A stretch of 41,571 bases of DNA from Rubripirellula sp. (GTDB lineage: Bacteria; Planctomycetota; Planctomycetia; Pirellulales; Pirellulaceae): positions 1-41,571 of the forward strand of contig JAQWPZ010000295.1 in NCBI GenBank assembly GCA_029245125.1, in the 5' to 3' direction. This document shows, piece after piece, positions 18,068 through 27,273 of this stretch. Both the position numbers and the translations under genes were made by a program. The notes beneath the pieces are model-generated. The model was given only the letters and a program-made list of their open reading frames with translations, was not told the origin of the DNA and made no database searches. Position 1 is the stretch's first letter; each line of letters starts with the position of its first letter.

Positions 18068-19474
18068 TCACTCAGATTCTTTCACGATCATCGCTGGCAA
18101 ATCCTTCCCCTTGGCAATGAATTTCATTGAAATCGAGTTCACACAATGACGGGTATTCTTGGTCGTCATTTGTTCACCCAAAAAGACATGGCCCAAATGC
18201 CCCTTGCAATTGGAACAAACGATCTCGATTCGTCGACCGTCAGCATCGGGCCGTCGGATGACCGCCCCATCAATCTCGTCATCAAAACTTGGCCAGCCAC
18301 AATGGCTCTCGAATTTGTCCTCGGCCCGGTAGAGACGTGCATTGCATTGCCGACAAATGTAGGTGCCGGGGTCCTTGGTCAAGGTGTACCCCCCTGGCCC
18401 AGCCGGTTCGGTTCCTTGCCGCAAAATGACGTACGCCTCATTCGCATTCAACGCATTGTATTCACCTAAAACACGCTCTTGCTCGTCACTCATCTTCTGC
18501 TTTGCTCCAGTATTTGAATTGGTTCGCGTTGTAGCGGCTCCACGGGAATCCGTGGCAACCTGAGTTAAACAGTCCTGCAAGTAGAGGCGGGATCGGTTGA
18601 TTTCAGCGGTCACCCGGGCGGTTGAGTCGTGAATCGGAATCCCGCGAGGGACTGGATGCATAAAGATCTCTGTCCAGCCGCGATATTCAATCTCGGCTAA
18701 CGCTGCGAGGATCGGTACAAAGTTCAGCGATCCGCGGCCGGGCATCTGCAACAGTTCCTGCTCTTTTGGCAACTTCTTCACTGATCCCATCCCATGCTGC
18801 CAAGCGTAAAAAACAGCGATCGAGTTCCCCAGCGTGCGAATCAAATCAGCGATCAGCTGCTCTTCCTGAGGCAAGTGATAAGGCGCCAACGCGATCCCCA
18901 AATGCTCCGATGGCCGCAACTCCATCAACCACTTCATGCTGTCAGGTGACTGAATCAAATTGTTGGCGTGATTCTCGATTGCGATCGTTACTCCGGTCTG
19001 CTCGGCAACCTCTAAATGAGGCTTCATCTGTTCCACAAAATCACCGACCGCACGCTTAAGTTCCGATCCTTTCAGATCGCGTGGCCCTTTTCCACCAGTG
19101 ACAATTGTGCGACACCCCAGACGGCGAGCTAAACGCATTTCCGACTGCAAGCCAAATGGCCCCAACTGATAGTGAGTCAAACACCCCAGCTCGATACCGG
19201 CTGCACGAAGTTTTCGCTCAAATGCAGCTTCCCCCATTTCATCTAATTGCTCGCGCTGATTGCCGTGCACCATCGGCCAAAGATCGATTGCAGTAGCACC
19301 GATCTTGTTGACCTCCGGCAAGAGTTCTGAAATTTTCGTGTAACCGTACATGCAACTCGGAAGCATGTACCGGAGCTTCAGAGGCGCGGTTTCGGCCAAG
19401 GCAGATTGCTGCAGCGACAGGGCGACCGCAGAGGCACTCGCGGAAGCGATGGCGCGGCGTCGGTTGATTTCCAT
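18068..19474 (-). CDS. Exported TIM-barrel (sugar isomerase-like) protein fused to MsrB
   Basis: A 468-residue two-domain protein. It opens MEINRRRAIASASAS, a twin-arginine leader. Residues about 35-305 form an AP-endonuclease-2/xylose-isomerase-like TIM barrel (IGATAIDLWPM, TIAIENHANNL, GWTEIFMHPV). After a Ser/Thr/Asn-rich linker, a complete MsrB begins at M328 (MSDEQERVLGEYNALN). It has both zinc CxxC pairs (CRQC, CSNC), HCGWPSF and the catalytic Cys444 in RHCVNSISMKF. MsrB reduces methionine-R-sulfoxide. The frame is continuous. The ATG at 18493 has ggag 11 bases upstream, so a separate MsrB could also be made. ATG 19474 is preferred over TTG 19483 because agga lies at suitable distance. 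It starts 11 bases after the cytochrome gene. Confidence 0.88.
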   Translation of the reverse strand: MEINRRRAIASASASAVALSLQQSALAETAPLKLRYMLPSCMYGYTKISELLPEVNKIGATAIDLWPMVHGNQREQLDEMGEAAFERKLRAAGIELGCLTHYQLGPFGLQSEMRLARRLGCRTIVTGGKGPRDLKGSELKRAVGDFVEQMKPHLEVAEQTGVTIAIENHANNLIQSPDSMKWLMELRPSEHLGIALAPYHLPQEEQLIADLIRTLGNSIAVFYAWQHGMGSVKKLPKEQELLQMPGRGSLNFVPILAALAEIEYRGWTEIFMHPVPRGIPIHDSTARVTAEINRSRLYLQDCLTQVATDSRGAATTRTNSNTGAKQKMSDEQERVLGEYNALNANEAYVILRQGTEPAGPGGYTLTKDPGTYICRQCNARLYRAEDKFESHCGWPSFDDEIDGAVIRRPDADGRRIEIVCSNCKGHLGHVFLGEQMTTKNTRHCVNSISMKFIAKGKDLPAMIVKESE

Positions 19475-19485
19475 GCTTGTCAATC

Positions 19486-22400
19486 CTATTGGGGACTTAA
19501 CTGATGAATCGTATTGTGAATAACGCGTCGCACTTCATTCCCGTCGGCAGTTCGCAGGCGGCATACGATCTCCATGCCCCAGGTTGGATCTAAGTCGGGC
19601 ATCACCAATCGCACCGTCTTGGAATCCGCAGAAAGCTCCGCCGACACAACTTTCAACTGACGCTCATTGAAGTGTTTGGAACCGTAATTCTTCGTTCGTC
19701 GCAAATCCCAAACCGTCACCTTGAATCGATCCGCATCGGTGATTGAGTCAGGATCCAAACGATCAGTGAAGGAGAGTTCCACACCATCTTGCCGTGCTTT
19801 TAAGCCGATCGGCAGATCCACACGATTGCCTTTGTGACGAACGCGAAACAGTCCACCTTCCTGCTCCTGACGGCTCCCGGCCCAAGAGAACATCCCACCG
19901 ACGTATAGCTGGCCGTCAGTGGGCGAGAAACGAGCACGAATCATGCCGGTCGGTAAATCGGGAATCGGCAACTGGCACATTCCACCTTGCGGTTGTCGCT
20001 CGCCACTGGGCAGTGAAACGTGCTCGTGTGGAACGACATAAATCCTGCCGTAACCATACGACAAGTTCAATAAGCTCCCATTGAGGGGCCCCCAGGCATC
20101 CGTGTCAGCCCACAACAATTCGGCCGGCGATCGATCAAAGGCATTCGTAATCCAGCACAGTGGTTGCTGCATGCGCTCGTCAGATGAATCGGTAACGTCG
20201 TGATACCCATACATATTGCCATAGAAACCACCGGGGCGAACCCAATTGATTCGATTCTTTGGATTCCAGTGTCCTTCTTGGTCAGTCACGATAAAAGAGC
20301 CATCATCATTCAGACACACACCATTGGCCGCACGAAAACCAGTCGCAAGAATCTCAGTTCCTGATCCGTCGGGTAACACTTTCAACAACGTTCCGTGGTG
20401 AGGTACAACCGCTTTGAGTGCATGACGGGCCGACTTCGCGTAATAGTAGTTACCAGCAGTATCACGCTGCAGTCCCATTGCAAATTCATGAAAGTGCTCC
20501 GTCACTTGATGATCACTATTGAAGCAACGGTAATCATCCATTTCACCATCAAGATTCTGGTCTCGCAAAGCCACCAATTGATCCCGACAGGTGACCATCA
20601 CCCGATCTTTCTCGACCAAAATCCCAAGCGGTTGAAACAGTCCGCTGGCGATTCTACGCCACCGCAAAACGGAGTCAGGCTGTCCCATTGTTTTCAGGCC
20701 ATCGACGCGCCAAACATCACCGTCCCACGTGCAGACGGCCATCGCATCACCAGACGGATAAAAGTCCAAACCGGTTACTCGCGTTCGAGCAGACCAGGGA
20801 TTGCCTTCTGGTCGCACCAATTCATCGACAGCCCAAGCATCAGATTCAAACCAAGTCGTTGAAGGAACTTCAACGTCCGTTGAGTATTGAGCAGGGCCCC
20901 CGTGAACCAAGACGGACAAATCTTGCTGCCATCGACCCAACGCTTGATCGATCACTTGCAACTGTTCACTGGAAACAAGCGAATCGGAAAACACGATATT
21001 CCCGTGCAACAACTCCTCGCCAGCATCCATTCGCAGCACCAATTTTCCATCCATCACTTGAAATGCACCTTGGCCATCCATCCCGCGAATCGCAACGCTA
21101 AAGATCTGGTCAGCCGAGCGAATTAGTTGCACACCATCTTCTCGGCTCTCCAATTTTGCATCCTTCGGCACCGCCGAAACGATCATCTGCAGCAGCTCTT
21201 TTCGCGGTCCCACATTCAAGGTTCTCGCAAAGACGGGATTATCGGAATTCAAAACGACACCCGGTCGCTCCAAAATCTCGGTTTCACCGACCGTGTAATC
21301 AAGAATGACCTGATCTTCGTAACGATGGAGTCCTCGAAATTTGGCCCATGAGTCTGGCAGTGGGCCATACCGCCGACCATCTCGTCCCACCACACGCTGT
21401 GAATCCTCAAAACTCCCGGATTCAGGATCAGCCCAGCCCGGACCGGTCGGAACAGCCGCTCGAATCCGACCAGAGGCGCGTAAGTGCACGCCGTGTCTGC
21501 CATTGAACTGAATTCCATTCCAGTCCACAAAGTCGTCCGTCCACGCCGCTGCCATCCGCATCGTATCGTGCTCGAACACCATCCAAGCTTGACCTCGACT
21601 GATTCCACCGGGACCCTCATCCAAACGAATCGCGATGGCCTTCTGAGCAATATTGTCTGCATCACCAAACTGGATGGTCGTGATCAGCATCGAACCATAG
21701 TCCATCGTCACAAACGGTTGGATGATCTGAGGTTCGGGACCGCGTGAATCTCCCTTTGGCAAACTAGTCAAATAAGCTGGCGTCACCTCCGCGAATTGAC
21801 TCGGATTTTGCTCTCGCAGGAAGTGTTCACGCAAATAGTGAATCACATCGTATTTCTGCTGCGGCACCATCCATGTTTGAGGCACCATCAGCCCACCCCC
21901 GTGGGTCAACGTTTGGTACATCGAATAAGGATCGTTGCCAAATTTAAATTTCCCTTCACCGAACCTTAATGCCGTCGGCAAGGAACCCTGCTTATCAAGC
22001 GTCCCGTGGCAATTAACGCACAGCCCGTCGTAAATCTTCCGTCCACGCTGCAACGCATCTTTGTTCCACTCGGAAATCATGCCGCGGTGATCTAAATCTG
22101 CTTCGTACTCGGGCAACCGTAACTGCAAGTCCTCTTCAGACGGCTGCAATTGTCTTGCAGCCTCAGGACCGCCGTCACGAACAGCGATCAGGTAAGCCAC
22201 CAGATCCAAAAACTCCTGACGTTTTCGCAACGCATTGACTTGCCCCGAAGGCATCAGTGAAACATCAGACTGTTTTTCGAGCTCAATTTCGTCCAGCTCA
22301 ATCACCAATCGGTCAGTTGGCAAGACGCCTGTTTGCAAGGTCAACGTTTCGCCTGTTCGTTCCACCGTCAAGCCAGTCAGCGAGCGTCCATCACCGGTCA

Positions 22401-22755
22401 ATACCTGCAAGCTGCGATATTCCTGTTCGACTTTGTCGGACGGCCGCAGCACGGACTCCACCAAATGCAGATCGTTGACGGATCGCTTCCAACTGGACAA
22501 ATCTGGACCGAGCAATTGCTCTCCTCCGGAGTTCAGGTGACACTTCCCACACCCTACCCCCGGTGAATGGAAGAGGATGGCACCACGAACAGGATCACCT
22601 TTTTCTCTCGCGTCGGCCGCCAAATCGACCATCGGTTCAGCCATCAACTGCTGCTCCAACGAGATCCGCTGTGCATCACACGGAAGCCCAAACAGCGGCG
22701 AGATCGCAAAGGCGGCGATCAACCAGCGGGAACAAGTCACAAATCGATTCATCAT
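19486..22755 (-). CDS. Large exported diheme c-type protein, DUF6797/sorbosone-dehydrogenase-like
   Basis: A 1089-residue exported protein with a signal peptide (about 1-29). The first heme domain has CGKCH (C69-C72-H73) and the Pirellula-type heme module features (LGPDLSSW, GRSLTGLTVERTGETLTL, DVSLMPSGQVNALRKRQEFLDLVAYL). A second cytochrome c domain has CVNCH (C246-C249-H250) and GLMVPQTWMVPQQKYDVIHYLREHF. A DUF6797-like region follows (about 350-640). The C-terminal part (about 650-1080) looks like a sorbosone dehydrogenase-type beta-propeller (GLDFYPSGDAMAVCTWDGDVW, GFRAANGVCLNDDGSFIVTDQEG). This suggests periplasmic oxidation of a sugar or alcohol with electrons passed to heme; the substrate is unknown. 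The TIM-barrel/MsrB gene follows 11 bases downstream. Confidence 0.87.
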   Translation of the reverse strand: MMNRFVTCSRWLIAAFAISPLFGLPCDAQRISLEQQLMAEPMVDLAADAREKGDPVRGAILFHSPGVGCGKCHLNSGGEQLLGPDLSSWKRSVNDLHLVESVLRPSDKVEQEYRSLQVLTGDGRSLTGLTVERTGETLTLQTGVLPTDRLVIELDEIELEKQSDVSLMPSGQVNALRKRQEFLDLVAYLIAVRDGGPEAARQLQPSEEDLQLRLPEYEADLDHRGMISEWNKDALQRGRKIYDGLCVNCHGTLDKQGSLPTALRFGEGKFKFGNDPYSMYQTLTHGGGLMVPQTWMVPQQKYDVIHYLREHFLREQNPSQFAEVTPAYLTSLPKGDSRGPEPQIIQPFVTMDYGSMLITTIQFGDADNIAQKAIAIRLDEGPGGISRGQAWMVFEHDTMRMAAAWTDDFVDWNGIQFNGRHGVHLRASGRIRAAVPTGPGWADPESGSFEDSQRVVGRDGRRYGPLPDSWAKFRGLHRYEDQVILDYTVGETEILERPGVVLNSDNPVFARTLNVGPRKELLQMIVSAVPKDAKLESREDGVQLIRSADQIFSVAIRGMDGQGAFQVMDGKLVLRMDAGEELLHGNIVFSDSLVSSEQLQVIDQALGRWQQDLSVLVHGGPAQYSTDVEVPSTTWFESDAWAVDELVRPEGNPWSARTRVTGLDFYPSGDAMAVCTWDGDVWRVDGLKTMGQPDSVLRWRRIASGLFQPLGILVEKDRVMVTCRDQLVALRDQNLDGEMDDYRCFNSDHQVTEHFHEFAMGLQRDTAGNYYYAKSARHALKAVVPHHGTLLKVLPDGSGTEILATGFRAANGVCLNDDGSFIVTDQEGHWNPKNRINWVRPGGFYGNMYGYHDVTDSSDERMQQPLCWITNAFDRSPAELLWADTDAWGPLNGSLLNLSYGYGRIYVVPHEHVSLPSGERQPQGGMCQLPIPDLPTGMIRARFSPTDGQLYVGGMFSWAGSRQEQEGGLFRVRHKGNRVDLPIGLKARQDGVELSFTDRLDPDSITDADRFKVTVWDLRRTKNYGSKHFNERQLKVVSAELSADSKTVRLVMPDLDPTWGMEIVCRLRTADGNEVRRVIHNTIHQLSPQ

Positions 22756-22856
22756 TCGAATACTGGACAGGTGGAAAGGCAGGGAAACTCGACAGCAGCA
22801 GTATAAACGAAGTCAGCGTTCATCGACGCGACGGGGGTAATCTCCTCCCAACTCAC

Positions 22857-23591
22857 TCAGCCCGACCACATCATCCAAAAAGCGACTGACAACAGTGCGA
22901 TGGCAAGGAGCCGCTTAAAACCAGCTGCCGGAATGCGGGAACTCAGCAATACTCCGATTTGGACGCCGATGATCGCCGTCACCGCAGCCACGGCTACTTG
23001 AGGGACGACGTCACCCACCAAAAAATTCCTGGCGGACAAAATAACAGCCTTATACGTCGCTATTATCAGCAAACACTGAGTCACGAACGACTTATATCTC
23101 AGCTGCGACCAATTCTGTTTTAAGGCGAATGCCGCAATCGGTGGACCTGCGATACTCACCGCCCCACCGAGGAAACCGGCAGCCGCCCCCGCGGCAAAAC
23201 AAGAGCACCTCGTGGTTGGCTCATCTTGCGACAAACCTTTATCTCGCAAACTCCAGATCACCATTACAAAGATTGCCAAACCAGTCCCTCGAACCAGCCA
23301 ATGCAAAGCAACGGTTTCAAACAAATAAAACCCCAAAGGCAGGAACAGTCCAGCTCCCAGCACGGCCTCGAGCAGCGCACGCTTTTCGAACCCTTTGCGA
23401 TAGGCCCAAGCGGCCATCAACAGCATTGGCACACTGCTGACTGAAACAACCACGTGCGTTGCACGCACATCAATCACCAACGCAACGAGGGTGAGCGCGA
23501 CGATGCCGTAACCAAATCCAATGGCGCTGTGCACAATTCCAGCCGCCAACGCGATCAAGGCGATCGCAGCGATCTCGCCCCATGCATCCAT
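22857..23591 (-). CDS. TauE/SafE family permease
   Basis: A 244-residue membrane protein with about eight hydrophobic helices and the family's glycine-rich repeats (AAGIVHSAIGFGYGIVALTLVAL, AAGAAAGFLGGAVSIAGPP). Relatives such as TauE and SafE export sulfite or sulfoacetate-type anions, but the family is broad. I chose ATG at 23591 because it follows the stop of the upstream MFS gene by one base, indicating translational coupling. An upstream in-frame codon at 23648 would overlap that gene and add a non-hydrophobic extension. Confidence 0.88.
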   Translation of the reverse strand: MDAWGEIAAIALIALAAGIVHSAIGFGYGIVALTLVALVIDVRATHVVVSVSSVPMLLMAAWAYRKGFEKRALLEAVLGAGLFLPLGFYLFETVALHWLVRGTGLAIFVMVIWSLRDKGLSQDEPTTRCSCFAAGAAAGFLGGAVSIAGPPIAAFALKQNWSQLRYKSFVTQCLLIIATYKAVILSARNFLVGDVVPQVAVAAVTAIIGVQIGVLLSSRIPAAGFKRLLAIALLSVAFWMMWSG

Positions 23592-23592
23592 C

Positions 23593-25017
23593 CTATTCGG
23601 GCAACTCTTCCCCGCGTGTCTCACGGCCGAAGGTAACGACAACCGCACCGACCAGATAAAGCGGCGACAACCACAATGCCTGACTCTCTGGGGAAATCAA
23701 AATCCAGAACCCAAAAACAAAGAACGCGACTGCGGTACCCAGCCGACCCATGTTGAAACAGAAACCGGCACCGGTGCCACGAAGCCGTGTGGGATAAAGC
23801 TCGGGAAAATAGACGGCATAACCCGCGTGCATTCCAAGCGTAAAGAAACCAAACACGGGCAAAAAGCAAGCTAACAAAAGTGGCGATGCATCATTCGGCA
23901 GCATCCACCCAAACAGCAGAATGACAGCCGCAAAGGCGACCACGTGGTACAGAATGAAAGCACCACGTCTACCAAGCCGGTTTGAAATGGCGCCAAAAAA
24001 CAGCAACCCCAATCCGCCACCGATGGTATTGAGCACCATACTCAGCATCTCGCTACGCTTGATCTCACCCGCATGCTTTTGCAGAGCAGCCGACTTTTCC
24101 AACTGAAATCGCTCGCTTTCTGCTGATGTCGCATCAGGCCCCGGATTGATGACCTCCTCCACCTTCAAAGCATCTTCTTGGCCGCGACGGAGCAGGGCAT
24201 TCTTTCCATAAATGTGAATCCCCCAAAAAGTCACCAATCCGATTGTGGCCAGCGTCACGCCGACAATCGTGGACCGTAAATTCTCGCTCGCAAATAGATC
24301 ACCAAGCCTGCCAGGTTTTTGGGAGGGATCCTCCGCCGCCCGCTGCTGAGCACGCTTCCAAGACTCCGGCTCATGAAGCTTCCAGCGGATCCAAAGGGTC
24401 AACAGTGCTGGCAAAACTCCAATGGCAAAGCCAATCCGCCATGGATCCCAACCTGCACCCTCGATACGAGCGTTGACAGCTTCGTTACCAATCAGCATTG
24501 CCACGGTCGCCGCTGCCAACAAAGTCCCAAACACGCTGCTGGCATGAAAAATGGAGCCCATGACTGATCGAGACCGAGTTGGCATCACCTCCGCCACCAT
24601 CGCGGCGGCCACTGCCCATTCACCACCAACCCCCATCGCCACCAGAAATCTCAACACAACCATTTGCCACGGCGCCTGCGCAAATGCACTGGCACAGGTG
24701 AACAAGGAATAGAACAGAATCGTCAGCACCATTGTCTTGGATCGACCGATTCGATCACTGACAACACCAAAGAAAACCCCGCCGACGGCACCGCCGAGCA
24801 GAAAGAACCCGAATGCGATGTTGTTCCAGGATCCGACCGAGGCGTTGTCCGCGTCGACTCCTAATAGATCTGGCATGGCATCGCGCATTGACGCCACAAA
24901 AATCTGCCCTTCGAACACATCGAACACCCAACCCAGCGAAGCAATCAACAACACCGTCCACTGATAGCGGGTGATGCCTTGATTCCACTTCAAGGACGAG
25001 TTCGTCGAGTCACTCAT
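23593..25017 (-). CDS. Major facilitator superfamily transporter
   Basis: A 474-residue protein with about 12 membrane helices. It carries the MFS motif between helices 2 and 3 (GVVSDRIGRSK), its repeat in the second half (ISNRLGRRG), and GGEWAVAAAMVAEVMPTRSRSVMG typical of the sugar/aromatic-acid transporter branch. A charged insert of about 50 residues follows a helix in the second half (ALLRRGQEDALKVEEVINPG onward) and should face the periplasm or cytoplasm. ATG at 25017 is chosen because agag lies eight bases upstream; ATG 25023 is too close to it. It is followed after one base by the TauE-like gene. Substrate unknown. Confidence 0.9.
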   Translation of the reverse strand: MSDSTNSSLKWNQGITRYQWTVLLIASLGWVFDVFEGQIFVASMRDAMPDLLGVDADNASVGSWNNIAFGFFLLGGAVGGVFFGVVSDRIGRSKTMVLTILFYSLFTCASAFAQAPWQMVVLRFLVAMGVGGEWAVAAAMVAEVMPTRSRSVMGSIFHASSVFGTLLAAATVAMLIGNEAVNARIEGAGWDPWRIGFAIGVLPALLTLWIRWKLHEPESWKRAQQRAAEDPSQKPGRLGDLFASENLRSTIVGVTLATIGLVTFWGIHIYGKNALLRRGQEDALKVEEVINPGPDATSAESERFQLEKSAALQKHAGEIKRSEMLSMVLNTIGGGLGLLFFGAISNRLGRRGAFILYHVVAFAAVILLFGWMLPNDASPLLLACFLPVFGFFTLGMHAGYAVYFPELYPTRLRGTGAGFCFNMGRLGTAVAFFVFGFWILISPESQALWLSPLYLVGAVVVTFGRETRGEELPE

Positions 25018-25241
25018 GTTCATTACTCTGTCAGGTTGCAATCAGATGAACGACGATTTTAGCTTGATGAGTGAGTCTGTGGGTCCATTCAGTCTCTTTT
25101 GCGTCCACTTTACTAAGTGCGATGCATTGCCATGGCTGCATCGCTCAAATTGTCATGGCTGCAGGCTCGAATCTGCCGCGACCGCTGACCAGCAAATCCC
25201 AGACTTTAGAACGTTTGCCGGCGAAACTATCTCAATCGAGG

Positions 25242-26237
25242 TCAACTCAGGGCGTGCTGAGTCTGCATTTCAGCCAAAGATGCCGTGACTTTTCGCGTTC
25301 CAGAAAAGGGTCGGCGGGCGTGCATGGCGATCGTATTATCGACCAGCACCACATCACCGACCAACCACTCGTGATCGAACGCCAACTCCTCGGCAATTTC
25401 GACCGCTACTTTCACGGCATCCGCGTCCAAGGGCGTCCCATCACCATGCTGTATCGCTTTCGATGGGTCATTTCGCTCATCTTTCCAGCCACAGAAAGCC
25501 GCAATCAACTGATTGAAAAAGACATTTCGACCATCATCGGTTTGCATCACGGCCGGTAGGGCAGGGGTGACTGCCTGAAGTGATCCATCACCCAACCACT
25601 GCCATGAATAGCCTAATTCTCGCAAGCGGGCTTCGGCAGCATCAGCATTGTCGACTCCCAACGTGCTTCGCCAACTCCGCCCCATCCCAGAACCAGCGTC
25701 GTCAACATCAGGCATCACATTGCTGTACTTCAGGCCAAGCTGCCGACAATCGTCGACAAATTGGGGGCAGCGTTGCTCAAGTCGTTCCAGCAAAACATCA
25801 GAACGACACAGCGGTGTCTCGCCACCCTTTTCAGCAGCCACTTCGCAGCTGAACAAGACCCATTTAGGAAACAGAGGCGTCTGAGCCATCTCGTGATGAA
25901 AAAATATCCGCACATTCGACGGTGCTTCATTGGCCGAGAAGACTCGCTCCGTCCGGTTGATGCGAACAGCATTCGAAAGCGACTTTTCGTACGGAAAGTT
26001 ATCCAATGACAAGGCCCGGATGATCGCATCAAAATCATCTGCTCCCTGAACTGGAAATCCTCGCAGCAGAACAGCACCATGTTTCGTTGCAAGCTCCAGC
26101 AGTTCGTCTCGCTGCGACGAAACCCAATCAACCGTTGCATCGATCGCTTCTGCCGAATCCCGACAAACATAAGCAAATGGAAAGACCGTGCCACCGTGAT
26201 TTTGCTGGCCATCTACCTGGACAATTTCAACTCGCAT
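25242..26237 (-). CDS. TauD/TfdA family Fe(II)/2-oxoglutarate dioxygenase
   Basis: A 331-residue cytosolic enzyme. The jelly-roll dioxygenase family couples 2-oxoglutarate decarboxylation to substrate oxidation. The iron ligands read as H114 and E116 in FFHHEMAQTP and H306 in NTIAMHARRPF. The downstream arginine in FSGTRKV would bind 2-oxoglutarate. The glutamate in place of the usual HxD aspartate is shared with SyrP- and clavaminate-synthase-like members, so hydroxylation of an amino acid-like or alkyl compound is possible as well as sulfonate cleavage. It starts three bases after the aldo/keto reductase stop, so the two are one operon; the MFS gene follows after 224 bases. Confidence 0.88.
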   Translation of the reverse strand: MRVEIVQVDGQQNHGGTVFPFAYVCRDSAEAIDATVDWVSSQRDELLELATKHGAVLLRGFPVQGADDFDAIIRALSLDNFPYEKSLSNAVRINRTERVFSANEAPSNVRIFFHHEMAQTPLFPKWVLFSCEVAAEKGGETPLCRSDVLLERLEQRCPQFVDDCRQLGLKYSNVMPDVDDAGSGMGRSWRSTLGVDNADAAEARLRELGYSWQWLGDGSLQAVTPALPAVMQTDDGRNVFFNQLIAAFCGWKDERNDPSKAIQHGDGTPLDADAVKVAVEIAEELAFDHEWLVGDVVLVDNTIAMHARRPFSGTRKVTASLAEMQTQHALS

Positions 26238-26240
26238 CGG

Positions 26241-27251
26241 TCACTCGTAAATGGGAAAAAAGGTATTGAAGGCCGACTCACAAAAAACGCCGGGATCATT
26301 GAATCTTCGATTTGCATTCAACGCGGAAATTTGATCCATCTGTTCTGGGGTCAATGCAAAGTCGAATAGTTGCAGGTTCTCTTTCAGCCGTTCTGGATTC
26401 GAAGACTTTGGCACGATCGCCGTACCCCGCTGCACTCCCCATCTCAGACAAACTTGCGCGGCAGTGCGTTCACATTGCTCGGCAATCTTGTGGATCAATT
26501 CATGTTGCAACAGCGATTCGCTCTGCTCCGCCATATTCAATTCAAAATAGGACTGAGCTCCAAGCGGCGAAAACGCAGTCACTGCAATCCCTGATTCGTG
26601 ACAAAAGCGAGTCAGTTTTTCTTGGGTCAGATACGGATGCATCTCGACCTGCAACATCGTGGGGGCGATACGAGCTTGATTCAGCAAATCACGAAGCAGC
26701 GAAACAACAAAGTTGCACACACCAATCTCACGCACCAACCCCGCATCGACCAACTCTTCCATTGCCTGCCAAGTTTCGATGATCGGGATTTGAGCAGGAA
26801 TGACTTTTGGATTTTCTACGTCGGGATCCGCAAACCAACCGGGCGGATAACGCTCTTCGATCGGCACGAATTGCTGCGCGATCGGAAAATGCATGAGGTA
26901 CAAATCCAGATAATCTAGCTGCAAATCACGCAGTGATTTTTCCAAAGCTGGCCTGACATGCTCCGGCCGATGGTAGGTATTCCACAGCTTGGAAGTGACC
27001 CACAATTCTTCCCGTTTCACATCACCGCTGTTCAAAACCGTCGACAAACCGTCGCCAGTTTGAATTTCGTTTCCGTAATCAGCGGCGCTATCGAAATGCC
27101 GATAGCCGCACTCAACAGCCGACTGAACAATGCCAGCCGTCTTATCCTGATCAATTTTCCAGAGCCCAAGCCCAACCGCGGGTACATCTCGGCCGCTTGC
27201 CAGTTTGACGGTATTCCCTGCTAACGCTGCGATGATATTATCTCCCACCAT
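26241..27251 (-). CDS. Aldo/keto reductase (xylose/aldehyde reductase-like)
   Basis: A 336-residue NAD(P)H-dependent cytosolic TIM-barrel enzyme reducing aldehydes or ketones to alcohols, or the reverse. The catalytic tetrad is D54, Y59 (HFDSAADYGNE), K88 (WVTSKLW) and H121 (LYLMHFP). Cofactor-binding segments IVPKSSNPERLKENLQLFDF are present. The roughly 20-residue loop around PPGWFADPDVENP resembles eukaryotic-type xylose/aldose reductases and the length fits them. Downstream TauD gene begins three bases after the stop. The start lies divergent to a Gfo/Idh/MocA gene, with a palindrome in between. Confidence 0.93.
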   Translation of the reverse strand: MVGDNIIAALAGNTVKLASGRDVPAVGLGLWKIDQDKTAGIVQSAVECGYRHFDSAADYGNEIQTGDGLSTVLNSGDVKREELWVTSKLWNTYHRPEHVRPALEKSLRDLQLDYLDLYLMHFPIAQQFVPIEERYPPGWFADPDVENPKVIPAQIPIIETWQAMEELVDAGLVREIGVCNFVVSLLRDLLNQARIAPTMLQVEMHPYLTQEKLTRFCHESGIAVTAFSPLGAQSYFELNMAEQSESLLQHELIHKIAEQCERTAAQVCLRWGVQRGTAIVPKSSNPERLKENLQLFDFALTPEQMDQISALNANRRFNDPGVFCESAFNTFFPIYE

Positions 27252-27273
27252 GCGGAGTTGGATTACGAATCAG

